A stretch of 35,956 nucleotides of DNA from Pseudomonadota bacterium. GTDB lineage: Bacteria; Verrucomicrobiota; Verrucomicrobiia; Limisphaerales; SXTU01. Where the stretch lies: positions 1-35,956 of the forward strand of contig RFSE01000042.1 in NCBI GenBank assembly GCA_009924135.1, given 5' to 3'. Below are positions 1 to 8,016 of this stretch, one piece after another. A program made the position numbers and the translations under genes. Position 1 is the first letter of the stretch; the number at the start of each line of letters is the position of its first letter. The notes below the pieces were generated by a model. That model was not told the DNA's origin. It saw only the letters and a program-made list of their open reading frames with translations, and did no database searches.

Positions 1-432
1 CCGTGTAAACTTCCAGCTCGAACGCGAAATCAGTTCCTCCAACGCGTGGCCCCAGCCAGCCCGCCGCACCTGATTGATACGCCGCTCGCCTTCGAGGAAC
101 TCGCGGCCATCGGTGCGGGCGTCGGCCACGGCGGGGTCGTCGCGTTTGACGAGCACACGTCCATTCCCACGCTGGTCGAGCACGTCTTTTCGTTCGGTGC
201 CTACGAGTCGTGCGGCAAGTGCACGCCCTGCCGCAGCGGCAGCGGACGCGTGGAGGAGATTTTTGCGAACGCCGGGGCCGGCGACGCCACGAAGGCGGAC
301 TTGCAGGAGTGCCGCGACCTCGTCACCGCGCTCAAGCTCGCCAGCCTTTGCGGTCACGGCACGGGCCTCGCGCGCTTTGCCGAATCCATCCTGCGCTATT
401 ACCCCACGGAGATTGAGCCATGCTTCAAGTAA
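1..432 (+). CDS. NuoF-type / formate dehydrogenase beta subunit, C-terminal part (partial)
   Basis: This is the 3' end of a flavin and Fe-S subunit of the NuoF/HoxF/FdsB family, which in NAD-linked formate dehydrogenases passes electrons between the catalytic subunit and NAD. What is visible is the end of the SLBB-like domain (LIDTPLAFEELAAIGAGVG) followed by the N1/N3-type 4Fe-4S site: ESCGKCTPCR supplies three Cys and ASLCGHG the fourth. The NADH- and FMN-binding parts would lie upstream of the window. The frame is open to base 1, but the residues before about base 48 do not resemble the family, where a GGPSGGC-like segment is expected, so a frameshift or junction near bases 35-55 is possible. 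The stop (TAA 430-432) overlaps the next gene by 13 bp, which suggests coupled translation. Family membership is firm; the choice of formate dehydrogenase over complex I comes from the neighbour. Confidence 0.8.
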   Translation, partial: PCKLPARTRNQFLQRVAPASPPHLIDTPLAFEELAAIGAGVGHGGVVAFDEHTSIPTLVEHVFSFGAYESCGKCTPCRSGSGRVEEIFANAGAGDATKADLQECRDLVTALKLASLCGHGTGLARFAESILRYYPTEIEPCFK

Positions 433-3119
433 CCATCAACGGCCAGCCCCACCAGTTCGCCGACGGGCTCACCATCAACCAGGCGCTCCGGCAGATCACC
501 GTCGAGGTGCCAACGCTTTGCCACGACGATCGCATCCAGCCCTACGGCTCGTGCCGCCTCTGCACCGTCGAGGTCAAGGGCATCAACGGCCTCGTCACCG
601 CGTGCAACACGCAGCTCCGCGAGGGCATGGAAATCCTCACGCACTCCGACACCGTGAACGGCGTGCGCAAGACGCTGCTCGGCCTGCTGGCGAAGGATTA
701 TCCCGCCGAAGCCGTCACCCAGTTTCCGGACAAGCAGTTTCACCGTTACCTGCGCGAATATGACGTGAAGGCGCGCGGTTCGCGCAACGCGCCGCAGCCG
801 GCCGTGCCCTTCATGAAGGACACCACGCACCCGTACATCAACGTGGACATGACGCAGTGCGTGACGTGCTACCGCTGCGTGCGCATCTGCGAAGAGGTGC
901 AGGGACAGTTCGTGTGGAAGGCGTGGAACCGGGGCGACCAGACGCGCATCGGTCCGGTGCGGGGCGAGACCTTGCAGGACGGCGGCTGCGTGAGTTGCGG
1001 TGCGTGCGTGGACACGTGTCCCTCCGGGGCGCTGGAAGACATCAGCATCCTCAAGCGTGGCATTCCGACCGACTGGACAAAGACAATTTGCTCGTATTGC
1101 GGCACCGGTTGCGAAGTGAAAGTCGGCACACGCAATGGGCAGATCACCACCATCCGCCCGTCGATGGAAGGCCCGAGCAACCACGGCCACACGTGCGTTA
1201 AGGGGCGTTACGCATTCGACTACGTCACGGCCAAGGACCGCCCGAAATCACCGATGATCCGCCGCGACGGCGAATGGCAGAAGGTGAGCTGGGCGGAAGT
1301 AAACCAGTTCATCGCCGACAAGCTGCACGAGGCGATGGCCAAACATGGCCCGGACAGCATTGGCGTGCTCAGTTCCGCGCGCGGGACGAACGAGGAAAAC
1401 TACGTCGCTCAGAAGTTCGCCCGCGTCGTGGTGGGCAGCAACAACATCGACTGCTGCGCCCGGGTGTGCCATTCGCCGACCGCCGCCGCGATGAAGATGA
1501 CGCTGGGCACCGGCGCGGCGACCAACTCGCTGGATGACATCGCCCTGGCCCACACCATTCTCGTGGCCGGCGTCAATCCGACGGAAGGCCATCCCGTCAC
1601 CGGCGCGCGCATCAAACAGGCAGCCCGTCACGGAGCCAAGCTCATCGTCGTCGATCCGCGCGAAATCGAGTTGTGCGATTTCGCCACGGTGCATCTCCAG
1701 CTCAAGGCCGGTACAAATGTCGTCCTGTTCAACGCAATGGGAGCGGTGATCGTCGAGGAAGGGCTCGTGGATGAGGGGTTCATCCGCACGCGGATCACCG
1801 AGTTCAACGAGTACCGCGAGTTCGTGAAGCCATTTGCGCCGGAGCTAGTGGAGAAGCTCTGCGGCGTGCCGGCGGTAAAGATTCGCGAGGCGGCGCGGCT
1901 CTACGCGACGAACAAGCCGTCGCTGTCCGTCCACGGTCTCGGCATGACCGAGCACATCCAGGGCACCGAGGGCATCATGGCGCTGGTCAACCTCGCGCTC
2001 ATCACCGGCAACATCGGCAAGCCCGGCAGCGGCATCAATCCGTTGCGCGGCCAGAACAACGTGCAGGGGGCGCCGCACATGGGCTCCGAGCCGAAGCTGC
2101 TCGCCGGTTACGTGCCCCTCACCGAGGCGCGCGAGCGGTTCGAGCAGGCGTGGCACGTGAAGCTGCCCACCAATCCCGGCATCAACATGATGGAAATGAT
2201 GGATGCCGCCGTCGCGGGGAAGCTCAAGGTGTTGTGGTCCATCGGCTACGACATCCTGATGACGAACCCGAACATGCACTACACGCGCCGGGCGATGGAG
2301 CAGCTCGACCTGGTCATCGTGCAGGACATTTTCCTCAACGAAACGGCGCGCGAATTTGGCGACGTGTTCCTGCCGGCGGCGAGTTCCTTCGAGAAGGACG
2401 GGACGTTCATGAACGGCGAGCGCCGCATCCAGCGGGTGCGTCGCGCCGTCCTGCCGGAGGGCGAGGCGCGTTCCGATTGGGAGATCGTCTGCGACATCGC
2501 CAAGCTCATGGGCAAGGGCGAACACTTTGCCTTTCAGTCCGCCGAGGAAATCTGGGATGAAGTCCGGTCGCTCTGGCCGGAAGCAGCCGGCATCAGTTAC
2601 GCGCGCATGGACCAGGTCGGTGGCCTCCAGTGGCCCTGCTCCGATGAAAATGACCCCGGCACCAGCACGCTGCATGTGGACCATTTCACGCACGGCAAGA
2701 CCACGGCGCTTCGCCGGATCGAATACATCGCCCCGCCGAAGCTGACGACGGCGGAATTCCCGTTCCTCCTCACGACCGGGCGCAACCTTTACCAGTACAA
2801 CGCCGCGACTCAGACCGGGCGCACGCCCAACGATGGCATTCATTCCACCGACTACCTGCAACTCTCACCGGCCGACGCCGGGAAGCTGGGCCTGGTGGAT
2901 GGTGAGACCGTGCGGCTCCGCAGCGAACAAGGTTCGGCGGACCTGCCGGTGAAGATCAGCAGCCACGTCAAGGATGGCGAGGTTTACACGACCTTCCACT
3001 CGACGCGCGTGTTCCTTAACCAGATCACCACCTCGCATCGCGACCGCTACACGAAGACGCCGGAATACAAGATCACCGCCGTGTGCATCGAGAAGCTCGA
3101 AGCCGTTGCTGCGAAGTGA
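420..3119 (+). CDS. fdhA: Formate dehydrogenase, catalytic (alpha) subunit, NuoG/FdsA-like N-terminus
   Basis: An 899-residue molybdopterin enzyme expected to oxidise formate to CO2 in the cytoplasm and pass electrons through its Fe-S chain to the NuoF-type partner encoded just upstream. Residues 1-80 form a 2Fe-2S ferredoxin domain (Cys 34, 45, 48, 62). Residues 147-157 (CVTCYRCVRIC) and 190-200 (CVSCGACVDTC) are two 4Fe-4S motifs. Residues 224-259 hold the MopB cluster (C224, C227, C231, C259), followed by the molybdopterin domains and a C-terminal molybdopterin-dinucleotide-binding domain. C350-H351 in RVCHSPT is the catalytic Cys-His pair, so this is a Cys rather than selenocysteine enzyme. 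The His/Cys cluster usually present between residues 90 and 130 in NuoG/FdsA proteins is not visible. The ATG at 420 has GGAG about 8 bases upstream and overlaps the upstream stop. Confidence 0.92.
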   Translation: MLQVTINGQPHQFADGLTINQALRQITVEVPTLCHDDRIQPYGSCRLCTVEVKGINGLVTACNTQLREGMEILTHSDTVNGVRKTLLGLLAKDYPAEAVTQFPDKQFHRYLREYDVKARGSRNAPQPAVPFMKDTTHPYINVDMTQCVTCYRCVRICEEVQGQFVWKAWNRGDQTRIGPVRGETLQDGGCVSCGACVDTCPSGALEDISILKRGIPTDWTKTICSYCGTGCEVKVGTRNGQITTIRPSMEGPSNHGHTCVKGRYAFDYVTAKDRPKSPMIRRDGEWQKVSWAEVNQFIADKLHEAMAKHGPDSIGVLSSARGTNEENYVAQKFARVVVGSNNIDCCARVCHSPTAAAMKMTLGTGAATNSLDDIALAHTILVAGVNPTEGHPVTGARIKQAARHGAKLIVVDPREIELCDFATVHLQLKAGTNVVLFNAMGAVIVEEGLVDEGFIRTRITEFNEYREFVKPFAPELVEKLCGVPAVKIREAARLYATNKPSLSVHGLGMTEHIQGTEGIMALVNLALITGNIGKPGSGINPLRGQNNVQGAPHMGSEPKLLAGYVPLTEARERFEQAWHVKLPTNPGINMMEMMDAAVAGKLKVLWSIGYDILMTNPNMHYTRRAMEQLDLVIVQDIFLNETAREFGDVFLPAASSFEKDGTFMNGERRIQRVRRAVLPEGEARSDWEIVCDIAKLMGKGEHFAFQSAEEIWDEVRSLWPEAAGISYARMDQVGGLQWPCSDENDPGTSTLHVDHFTHGKTTALRRIEYIAPPKLTTAEFPFLLTTGRNLYQYNAATQTGRTPNDGIHSTDYLQLSPADAGKLGLVDGETVRLRSEQGSADLPVKISSHVKDGEVYTTFHSTRVFLNQITTSHRDRYTKTPEYKITAVCIEKLEAVAAK

Positions 3120-3149
3120 CGGGGAGCGGGCTGCCGATTGTCTGCGGTC

Positions 3150-3246
3150 GGAGTGCGGCGTTCACGCCGCAGAAGGCTCGCCTGGAACAGGGTGCTTCGA
3201 AGCTCGCGGAACCTTGTACGTTTCTGCGGCATGAATGCCACGCTCC
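3150..3246. repeat. Imperfect inverted repeat between convergent genes
   Basis: Two 25-bp arms (3150-3174 and 3222-3246) are inverted copies with 21 of 25 positions matching; the four differences are all C/T or G/A transitions. The left arm itself contains the perfect short hairpin TGCGGCGT-TC-ACGCCGCA (3154-3171). The element lies between the formate dehydrogenase gene (+) and the convergent molybdopterin gene (-), so it may end transcription from both sides, but it lacks a T-run. It looks like a member of a dispersed palindromic family, which needs genome-wide data to confirm. Confidence 0.7.
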
Positions 3247-3300
3247 GCGTCGTTGGCTCTCGTTCGGAGTTCGGGTTTATCAGAGGGCCCGCACCGTGGC

Positions 3301-5607
3301 TCACCCCTTTTCGATCGTCACCCGCGTGTGGTAGTCGGGCGTGCTGCTGTCCGGGTCCACGATGCCGCGGGGGATCAGGTGGCTGGCTTCCGGCCAGTGG
3401 ACTTGCAGGTTGCCGCGCGCCATGGGAGCTACGAAGACGCTGGCGGCCATGGTGCCCAGTTCGTTGCAGAGTATCACGTGGTCGCCATGGGCGAGGGATA
3501 GCTCGGCGGCATCCTCGGCGGCCATCAGCACCGCGTCGCGGGGGGCTCCGTTGTGTGGGTCCACTTCGGCGAAGATTACGGAGTTGAACGGTTTACCACT
3601 CCGGGTGGAGACAAGGAATTGCCGTTTGCCGGCTGCCGTTTGCCGGTTGGTCCGGGTTGTCTCGCCGGTTGACTTCACCGGCTCGGTGGGCAGCCGGACT
3701 GCTTTGAAATGCGCCTTGCCGTCGGTCGTGGGAAACTTGCCGTCAGCGCAGAGGTGCGGGCCGCCGGGTTGAAAGGCTTCGCCGGTCTGGTTGAGATGTT
3801 GGACGCCGTCGTAGGACGGGATGAACCGCGCGATCTCCGCCCGCATCTGCCAGCCGGTTTCGCAGCCGAGTTGGGCGGCGCGCTCGGGGAACGTGGCGGC
3901 GGTGGCTTCGCGCAGAATTTTCCATGCGGCCCTGGCCTCGCCGACCTGACGGGGAAGCTCCGGAGTGAACGCGACGCGGCGTTCGGTGTTGGTCACATGG
4001 CCGCCATCGTCCTGCTCGTAGCGGGTCTTCGCCGGCAGGAGCAGCACGGCCTCTTTCGCCGGGATGAACATTTCATCGGTCAGAATGAGGTCCTGATGCA
4101 CGCGCAACGGGATATTGGCCAGCGCGGCGCGGACATGCTCCGGCCCGGGCAGGGTCCGGAGGAAATTTCCGCCGACAGAATAGAGCAGGTCGAGTTCACC
4201 CCAACCGGCAGCCTCCACCATTTCCACCGAAGTGAGGCCGGGCCAGTCGGGCACGGGAAAACCGTATTGCTCCGTGAGCCGCAGCGCGTTCTCCGCGTTG
4301 ACGGGCTTGCCACCGGGGAAGACGGTCGGGCCAGCCCCCATCTCGGGTCCACCTGGCACGCCACTGAGGCCATGCATGGGCATGAGGCCGCACCGGTCAC
4401 GGCCCACCCACCCTTTGAGCAGGCCGAGGTTGAGCACCATCCGCACGGCGTCCGTGCCGTAGTAGTGCCGCGTGAGGCCGGTGCCCCAGACGAGCACGGC
4501 CTGCTTCGCCTCGCGTACGAGTTCGGCGAACGCCTCCATGCTGCGCCATGGCAGCCCGGCTTGTTTCTCCAGCGTGGCCCAATCCAGCTTCGCACACGCG
4601 GCCTTCAGGGACTCAAACTCAGCGGTGTGCTCGCGAATGAACGTTTCGTCCACCCAGCCCTTTTCCAACAGGATCTTGCTGACCCCGTAGAGAAACGCGA
4701 TGTCGCCGCCTTGGGTGACGGGGAACCAGTAATCCGCGATGTCCGTGCCGAAGAGCGCACTGCCGACGTTGCCGGGCAACCAGGCGCGTTTCATGGCCGG
4801 TTCGAGACAGGGATTTACCAGGACCACCTTCGTGCCGAGCCGCTTGGCTTCGTGAAGGTATTTCATCGTGACGGGCTGGTCGTTCGCCGGGTTGGCGCCG
4901 AAGAAGATGACGAGGTCAGTGCCGTACCAGTCCTTGAAGGAGCATGTCGTAGTGGCTACGCCCAAGGCGTGCTGCATCGCGTTGGTGCTCGGCGCGTGGG
5001 AGAAGCGGGCGGCGGTATCAATGTTGTTGGAGCCGAGGAACCGCGCGGCCTTCTGCGCCATGTAATAGGTCTCGTTGGTTATGCCGTGCGCCGCGACGGA
5101 CAGCGCCCAACGCTTTGGCGTGGTGGCACGAAGCTTCCGGGCCATCAGTGCGTAAGCCTCGTCCCAGGAAATGCGTTTGAACCCGGGGGCGTTGCCTTCC
5201 CGCAGCAAGGGACAGGGGAGCCGGCCCAGCGCGCGGAGCTGGGCATTGTCCAGCGCTTTGAGATTTGAAATGTCAGACAACAAATTTCCCTCCAGCGCCG
5301 GCAGGGTGTTGAGCCGGAGCTGCTCCAGCCGCGTCATGCACAGGTGCGTGCCCTTGAGGGTCCAATCGTGCAGCCCGGTGCTGCCGAGGGCGCAGCCGTC
5401 GCACACGCCCCGGGTCAGCACCTGGTAGGCGTACCCGGGCTGGGCGCGGTTCTGCCAGATCACGCGCAACAGGTCGCGGTAGTGCTTCGGCTTGGTGACG
5501 CCCACGCCGAAGGGCAGGACCTGCGCAAGGCGGTCCTTCCAAGTCGGCTCGATGCGATGACTGGCCACGACGCGCGACAGAATCCATGGTTCCCGCGAGA
5601 AACTCAA
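3301..5607 (-). CDS. FdhF/YdeP-family molybdopterin oxidoreductase, atypical active site
   Basis: A 768-residue cytoplasmic protein of the molybdopterin oxidoreductase superfamily, closest by motif to the FdhF/YdeP group, whose substrates are largely unknown. Cys69 and Cys72 (CDGCALG) and Cys90 may hold an Fe-S cluster; a fourth Cys is not obvious. The MopB core follows, with SWDEAYALMARKL near 170 and the superfamily-typical FLGSNNIDTAARFSHAP near 200. At the position where formate dehydrogenases carry Cys or selenocysteine there is Ser203 followed by His204, so ordinary formate dehydrogenase chemistry is unlikely. The C-terminal dinucleotide-binding domain (FLVSTRSGKPFNS, FAEVDPHNGAPRDAV) is present. 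The start is TTG at 5607; no ATG occurs upstream in frame before the terminator of the preceding gene, and the true start could lie a little downstream. It is convergent with the formate dehydrogenase operon. Confidence 0.85.
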   Translation of the reverse strand: MSFSREPWILSRVVASHRIEPTWKDRLAQVLPFGVGVTKPKHYRDLLRVIWQNRAQPGYAYQVLTRGVCDGCALGSTGLHDWTLKGTHLCMTRLEQLRLNTLPALEGNLLSDISNLKALDNAQLRALGRLPCPLLREGNAPGFKRISWDEAYALMARKLRATTPKRWALSVAAHGITNETYYMAQKAARFLGSNNIDTAARFSHAPSTNAMQHALGVATTTCSFKDWYGTDLVIFFGANPANDQPVTMKYLHEAKRLGTKVVLVNPCLEPAMKRAWLPGNVGSALFGTDIADYWFPVTQGGDIAFLYGVSKILLEKGWVDETFIREHTAEFESLKAACAKLDWATLEKQAGLPWRSMEAFAELVREAKQAVLVWGTGLTRHYYGTDAVRMVLNLGLLKGWVGRDRCGLMPMHGLSGVPGGPEMGAGPTVFPGGKPVNAENALRLTEQYGFPVPDWPGLTSVEMVEAAGWGELDLLYSVGGNFLRTLPGPEHVRAALANIPLRVHQDLILTDEMFIPAKEAVLLLPAKTRYEQDDGGHVTNTERRVAFTPELPRQVGEARAAWKILREATAATFPERAAQLGCETGWQMRAEIARFIPSYDGVQHLNQTGEAFQPGGPHLCADGKFPTTDGKAHFKAVRLPTEPVKSTGETTRTNRQTAAGKRQFLVSTRSGKPFNSVIFAEVDPHNGAPRDAVLMAAEDAAELSLAHGDHVILCNELGTMAASVFVAPMARGNLQVHWPEASHLIPRGIVDPDSSTPDYHTRVTIEKG

Positions 5608-5620
5608 CGGGCTGCTGCAA

Positions 5621-5656
5621 ACAAAAACGCCGCTTGCCGACGGGCGGCAAGCGGCG
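5621..5656 (-). terminator. Rho-independent terminator after the beta-hydroxyacid dehydrogenase
   Basis: A perfect 12-bp stem (5628-5639 with 5645-5656) around a 5-base loop is followed on the minus strand by TTTTTGTTTG. It sits about 20 bases past the stop codon at 5676 and just before the TTG start of the next minus-strand gene, so the two genes are probably separate transcription units. Confidence 0.88.
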
Positions 5657-5675
5657 CGAGGAGGTTGCGGGAAAA

Positions 5676-6584
5676 CTACTTCTTACCCTTCTTCGGGCCG
5701 CGTCCCGGGAAGGTGAGTTCGGCGATGCCGGACTTGTCCAGTTCACCGAGGCCGGCCTTCACCAGCTTGCTGTACTGGCCGTAGGTGGCGGTGGCGAGCG
5801 GGAGGTTCAGCTTCTGGTCCTTGGCAATGCCCAGGGCGATGCCGCTGTCCTTGGCGGCGTGGGCCGCGCTGAAGAAGCAGGAGTGGTCGCGGTTCATCAT
5901 GTCCTCGCCGTCCGTGGCGAGCACGCGGGAGTTCGCGCCCGTCTGCGAGAAGACTTCCATGACCGTCTTGAGGTCGAGCCCCAGCGAACTGGCGAGGCCG
6001 AGGCCTTCGGCGAGGCCGGCGGTGTTGATGTTCATCACCATGTTCACGAGGGCCTTGACCTGCGCGGCCTTGCCGGCGGTGCCGATGTAGCGGAGCAGCT
6101 TGCCTTCGTCGGAGAGTTTCACGAGCAGGTCCTTGACTTGGTTGTAGGTCGCCTCTTCGCCGGCGCACATGAGATAAAGCGTGCCGGCGCGGGCCTGGTT
6201 GATGCTGGAAGCCATGCAGGCTTCGAGGGTCGCGGCTTTGGCCTTCTTGGCGAGCTTGGCAACCTCGACATGCGTCTTGGGCGAAATGGTGGCGCAGTTG
6301 ATGAAGACCTTGCCGGCCGCGCCTTGGAGCAGGTTGTCCTTCTTGTTTGTGAAGATGTTGAGCATCGCCGCGTCGTCGGTGACGACGGTGATGATGACAT
6401 CGGCCACGGCGGTCACGCGGGCGAGGGAGACGCAGGCTTCGCAGCCGATTTCCTGGGCGAGGGACTGGGCGGCGGCGGCGCGCACGTCATAGACGGCGAC
6501 GACCGGGTAACCGACTTCCTTGAGGCGGCGCGCCATGTTGGCGCCCATGCGACCGACTCCGACGAATCCAATTTTCTCTGGCAT
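5676..6584 (-). CDS. Beta-hydroxyacid dehydrogenase (3-hydroxyisobutyrate dehydrogenase family)
   Basis: A 302-residue NAD(P)-dependent oxidoreductase of the 3-hydroxyisobutyrate / tartronate semialdehyde / GLYR family. The N-terminal Rossmann motif is IGFVGVGRMGANMARRL at residues 5-21. The usual catalytic Lys lies in GTAGKAAQVKALVNMVMNIN near residue 175, followed by the all-helical C-terminal domain. Length matches the family (about 290-300). The ATG at 6584 was chosen because the Rossmann strand begins directly after it; the frame stays open further upstream, but that extension is low-complexity and unlike the family. No strong ribosome binding site is seen. The exact substrate (3-hydroxyisobutyrate, glyoxylate/succinic semialdehyde or tartronate semialdehyde) cannot be told from the sequence. 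A strong terminator follows. Confidence 0.9.
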   Translation of the reverse strand: MPEKIGFVGVGRMGANMARRLKEVGYPVVAVYDVRAAAAQSLAQEIGCEACVSLARVTAVADVIITVVTDDAAMLNIFTNKKDNLLQGAAGKVFINCATISPKTHVEVAKLAKKAKAATLEACMASSINQARAGTLYLMCAGEEATYNQVKDLLVKLSDEGKLLRYIGTAGKAAQVKALVNMVMNINTAGLAEGLGLASSLGLDLKTVMEVFSQTGANSRVLATDGEDMMNRDHSCFFSAAHAAKDSGIALGIAKDQKLNLPLATATYGQYSKLVKAGLGELDKSGIAELTFPGRGPKKGKK

Positions 6585-6722
6585 AGCTTGTTTGTGTTCG
6601 TTGCCGCTCGGCGCGGCGGGTGAAAGTTGACGGGGTGGGACTGTAGCCCATGGGTTCGCTGCTCCAAGCCCAAAGTGGGCCGGGCTGCCAGATCGCCAAG
6701 TCAGGCGCACCCCGGTTTCACC

Positions 6723-6748
6723 TAGCGCGGGCAGCCCTGCCCGCGCTA
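6723..6748. repeat. Perfect 26-bp palindrome (REP-like)
   Basis: TAGCGCGGGCAG and its exact complement are separated by two bases, giving a 12-bp stem in the gap between mqnA and the dehydrogenase gene. There is no T-run, so it is more like a REP-type repeat unit than a terminator. Copy number in the genome is unknown from this window. Confidence 0.7.
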
Positions 6749-6818
6749 CGAATGCCGTCCGGCCTGGCCTTTCCGTCCGCATGCCCGTTTGCATTCACCC
6801 TGACCGGAGCACGCAGGG

Positions 6819-7706
6819 TCAAAAAACGAAACGTGGCTCCAGCACGGGCTGCGGCTGGTGCCGGCGTAGCAGTTCGACGAACTTCGCGATGGCCCGTTTT
6901 TCGTCCGCGCCGAGGTGGTAGTGGATGTGCCAGCCGAGGTAGTCGCGGCGGAAATTCAGGTCGTAGTCCGAACGCGAGCTGATGATGTAGTCCAGGGTGT
7001 CGAGGCCGAAGTCGCGGGCCTCGCGGAGCTGGCGGCGAAGCCGCTCATTGCCCGGCAGGCGACGCAACGCCCAGATGGCATAGACAAAGGGGAGTTTCGT
7101 CAGCTCGAACCACGCTGCGCCCAAGTCCCAGATTTCGTGGGTTTGCGGGAGACGCCGGAATTCGATGGCCGGATTGCCAATGAGCAGCACGGCACCGTGC
7201 TGCCCCGCTTCCGCGTAGCTGGGCAGGGGCTTGAACTCCGGCTTCAGACCGCGCTCGGCGAGCAGGACGCGCAATAGGTTTACGCTCGTCAACGAAGCGG
7301 TGTCGCAGAAGACCTCCGTCACCTGTTCGAGCGGTATGCGATGGGCCAGGAACACGCTGAAAACTTCACCAAGCGAGGCGACGGCAATGCCATCCAACAC
7401 GTCGTAACCGTCGTGAAACAGCACCTCGGTGATGCTGACAAGCGCCGCATCGAGGTCGCCGCGCCGGAGTTTTTCAGCGAGCAGAGAGGGCGGGATGAAC
7501 TCGATCTGAGTCTCGAGTCCGCGCGTGAGCGGCACGGCGTTGAGGTAAGGCACGGAACCGACGCGAAAGGGGGCAAGGGAGTTTTCCAATTCGCTCTCCC
7601 GGTGCACGTTCGCACTGCGCTGCTCGCGTTCGACACGGTGGGCCAGGTCATCTGCCGACTCGACGGGGGCGAGGCGGAGTTCGGGGAGCGGGGTGGATTT
7701 ATCCAT
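6819..7706 (-). CDS. mqnA: Chorismate dehydratase MqnA (futalosine menaquinone pathway)
   Basis: A 295-residue protein of the MqnA family, which dehydrates chorismate to 3-enolpyruvylbenzoate, the first step of the futalosine route to menaquinone. The periplasmic-binding-protein-like fold begins at residue 48 with RVGSVPYLNAVPLTRGL, followed by LRRGDLDAALVSITEVL and a second lobe with LLIGNPAIEF and WDLGAAWFELTKLPFVYAIWA, all typical of the family. About 46 residues precede the conserved start; this tail looks unstructured and may be a lineage-specific extension or a mis-set start. The ATG at 7706 overlaps the stop of the upstream HicB-like gene by 8 bp, which favours this start and translational coupling. 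The pathway partner mqnE lies upstream on the same strand. Confidence 0.92.
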   Translation of the reverse strand: MDKSTPLPELRLAPVESADDLAHRVEREQRSANVHRESELENSLAPFRVGSVPYLNAVPLTRGLETQIEFIPPSLLAEKLRRGDLDAALVSITEVLFHDGYDVLDGIAVASLGEVFSVFLAHRIPLEQVTEVFCDTASLTSVNLLRVLLAERGLKPEFKPLPSYAEAGQHGAVLLIGNPAIEFRRLPQTHEIWDLGAAWFELTKLPFVYAIWALRRLPGNERLRRQLREARDFGLDTLDYIISSRSDYDLNFRRDYLGWHIHYHLGADEKRAIAKFVELLRRHQPQPVLEPRFVF

Positions 7707-7947
7707 GCGATGCCACGTCGGTCATCTTTTCTGCCAGCCAAAGACCGACCAGATCAAGGGCTGCTTCCCGTGCTCCATCCACGCCGAGGCCGTGGGTGGT
7801 CAAACCGAGCGAGGGAACGTGGGCGTAGTAGTAACCAGGCGGAAAATCAGGTTCGCAAACCCTTTCGAAGAGCACGCCGTTGTTCATGCGGATAAGGTAG
7901 TCGTTGTGGTGTTCTTGGTCAACGCACCGCTCCGATGGTTCTGACAA
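7699..7947 (-). CDS. Small HicB-like protein, no HicA partner seen
   Basis: An 82-residue protein with a HicB-like partial RNase-H fold pattern: a beta-rich stretch (YYYAHVPSLGLTTHGLG, residues 39-55) followed by an amphipathic helix (GAREAALDLVGLWLAEK). HicB proteins usually act as antitoxins to the mRNA interferase HicA or as orphan regulators. No HicA-like gene (about 60 residues, double-stranded RNA-binding fold) was seen in the gaps on either side, so this is an orphan in this window. The start is TTG at 7947 with GGAG only 3 bases upstream; an internal ATG at 7887 would give 62 residues. The stop overlaps the mqnA start by 8 bp. The family call is moderate and any regulatory role is inference. 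Confidence 0.7.
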   Translation of the reverse strand: MSEPSERCVDQEHHNDYLIRMNNGVLFERVCEPDFPPGYYYAHVPSLGLTTHGLGVDGAREAALDLVGLWLAEKMTDVASHG

Positions 7948-8016
7948 AGACTCCGACTTCCACCAAGAAGCAAAGTGCAGTCTTGGCGGCGAGTGTTTTC
8001 ATGCGGAAGTTTTGGC

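Noticed and set aside
1461..1475. Selenocysteine at the formate dehydrogenase active site
   Set aside because: The codon is TGC (Cys350), not TGA, so no recoding is needed.
3709..5268. 519-codon plus-strand open frame opposite the molybdopterin gene
   Set aside because: The minus strand carries clear molybdopterin oxidoreductase motifs throughout; the plus-strand frame has none.
6585..6794. 70-residue N-terminal extension of the beta-hydroxyacid dehydrogenase
   Set aside because: It is low-complexity, includes the palindromic repeat at 6723-6748, and precedes the usual family start at 6584.
7948..8016. A HicA toxin gene beside the HicB-like gene
   Set aside because: The gap is only 69 bases and no HicA-like frame exists on either side.
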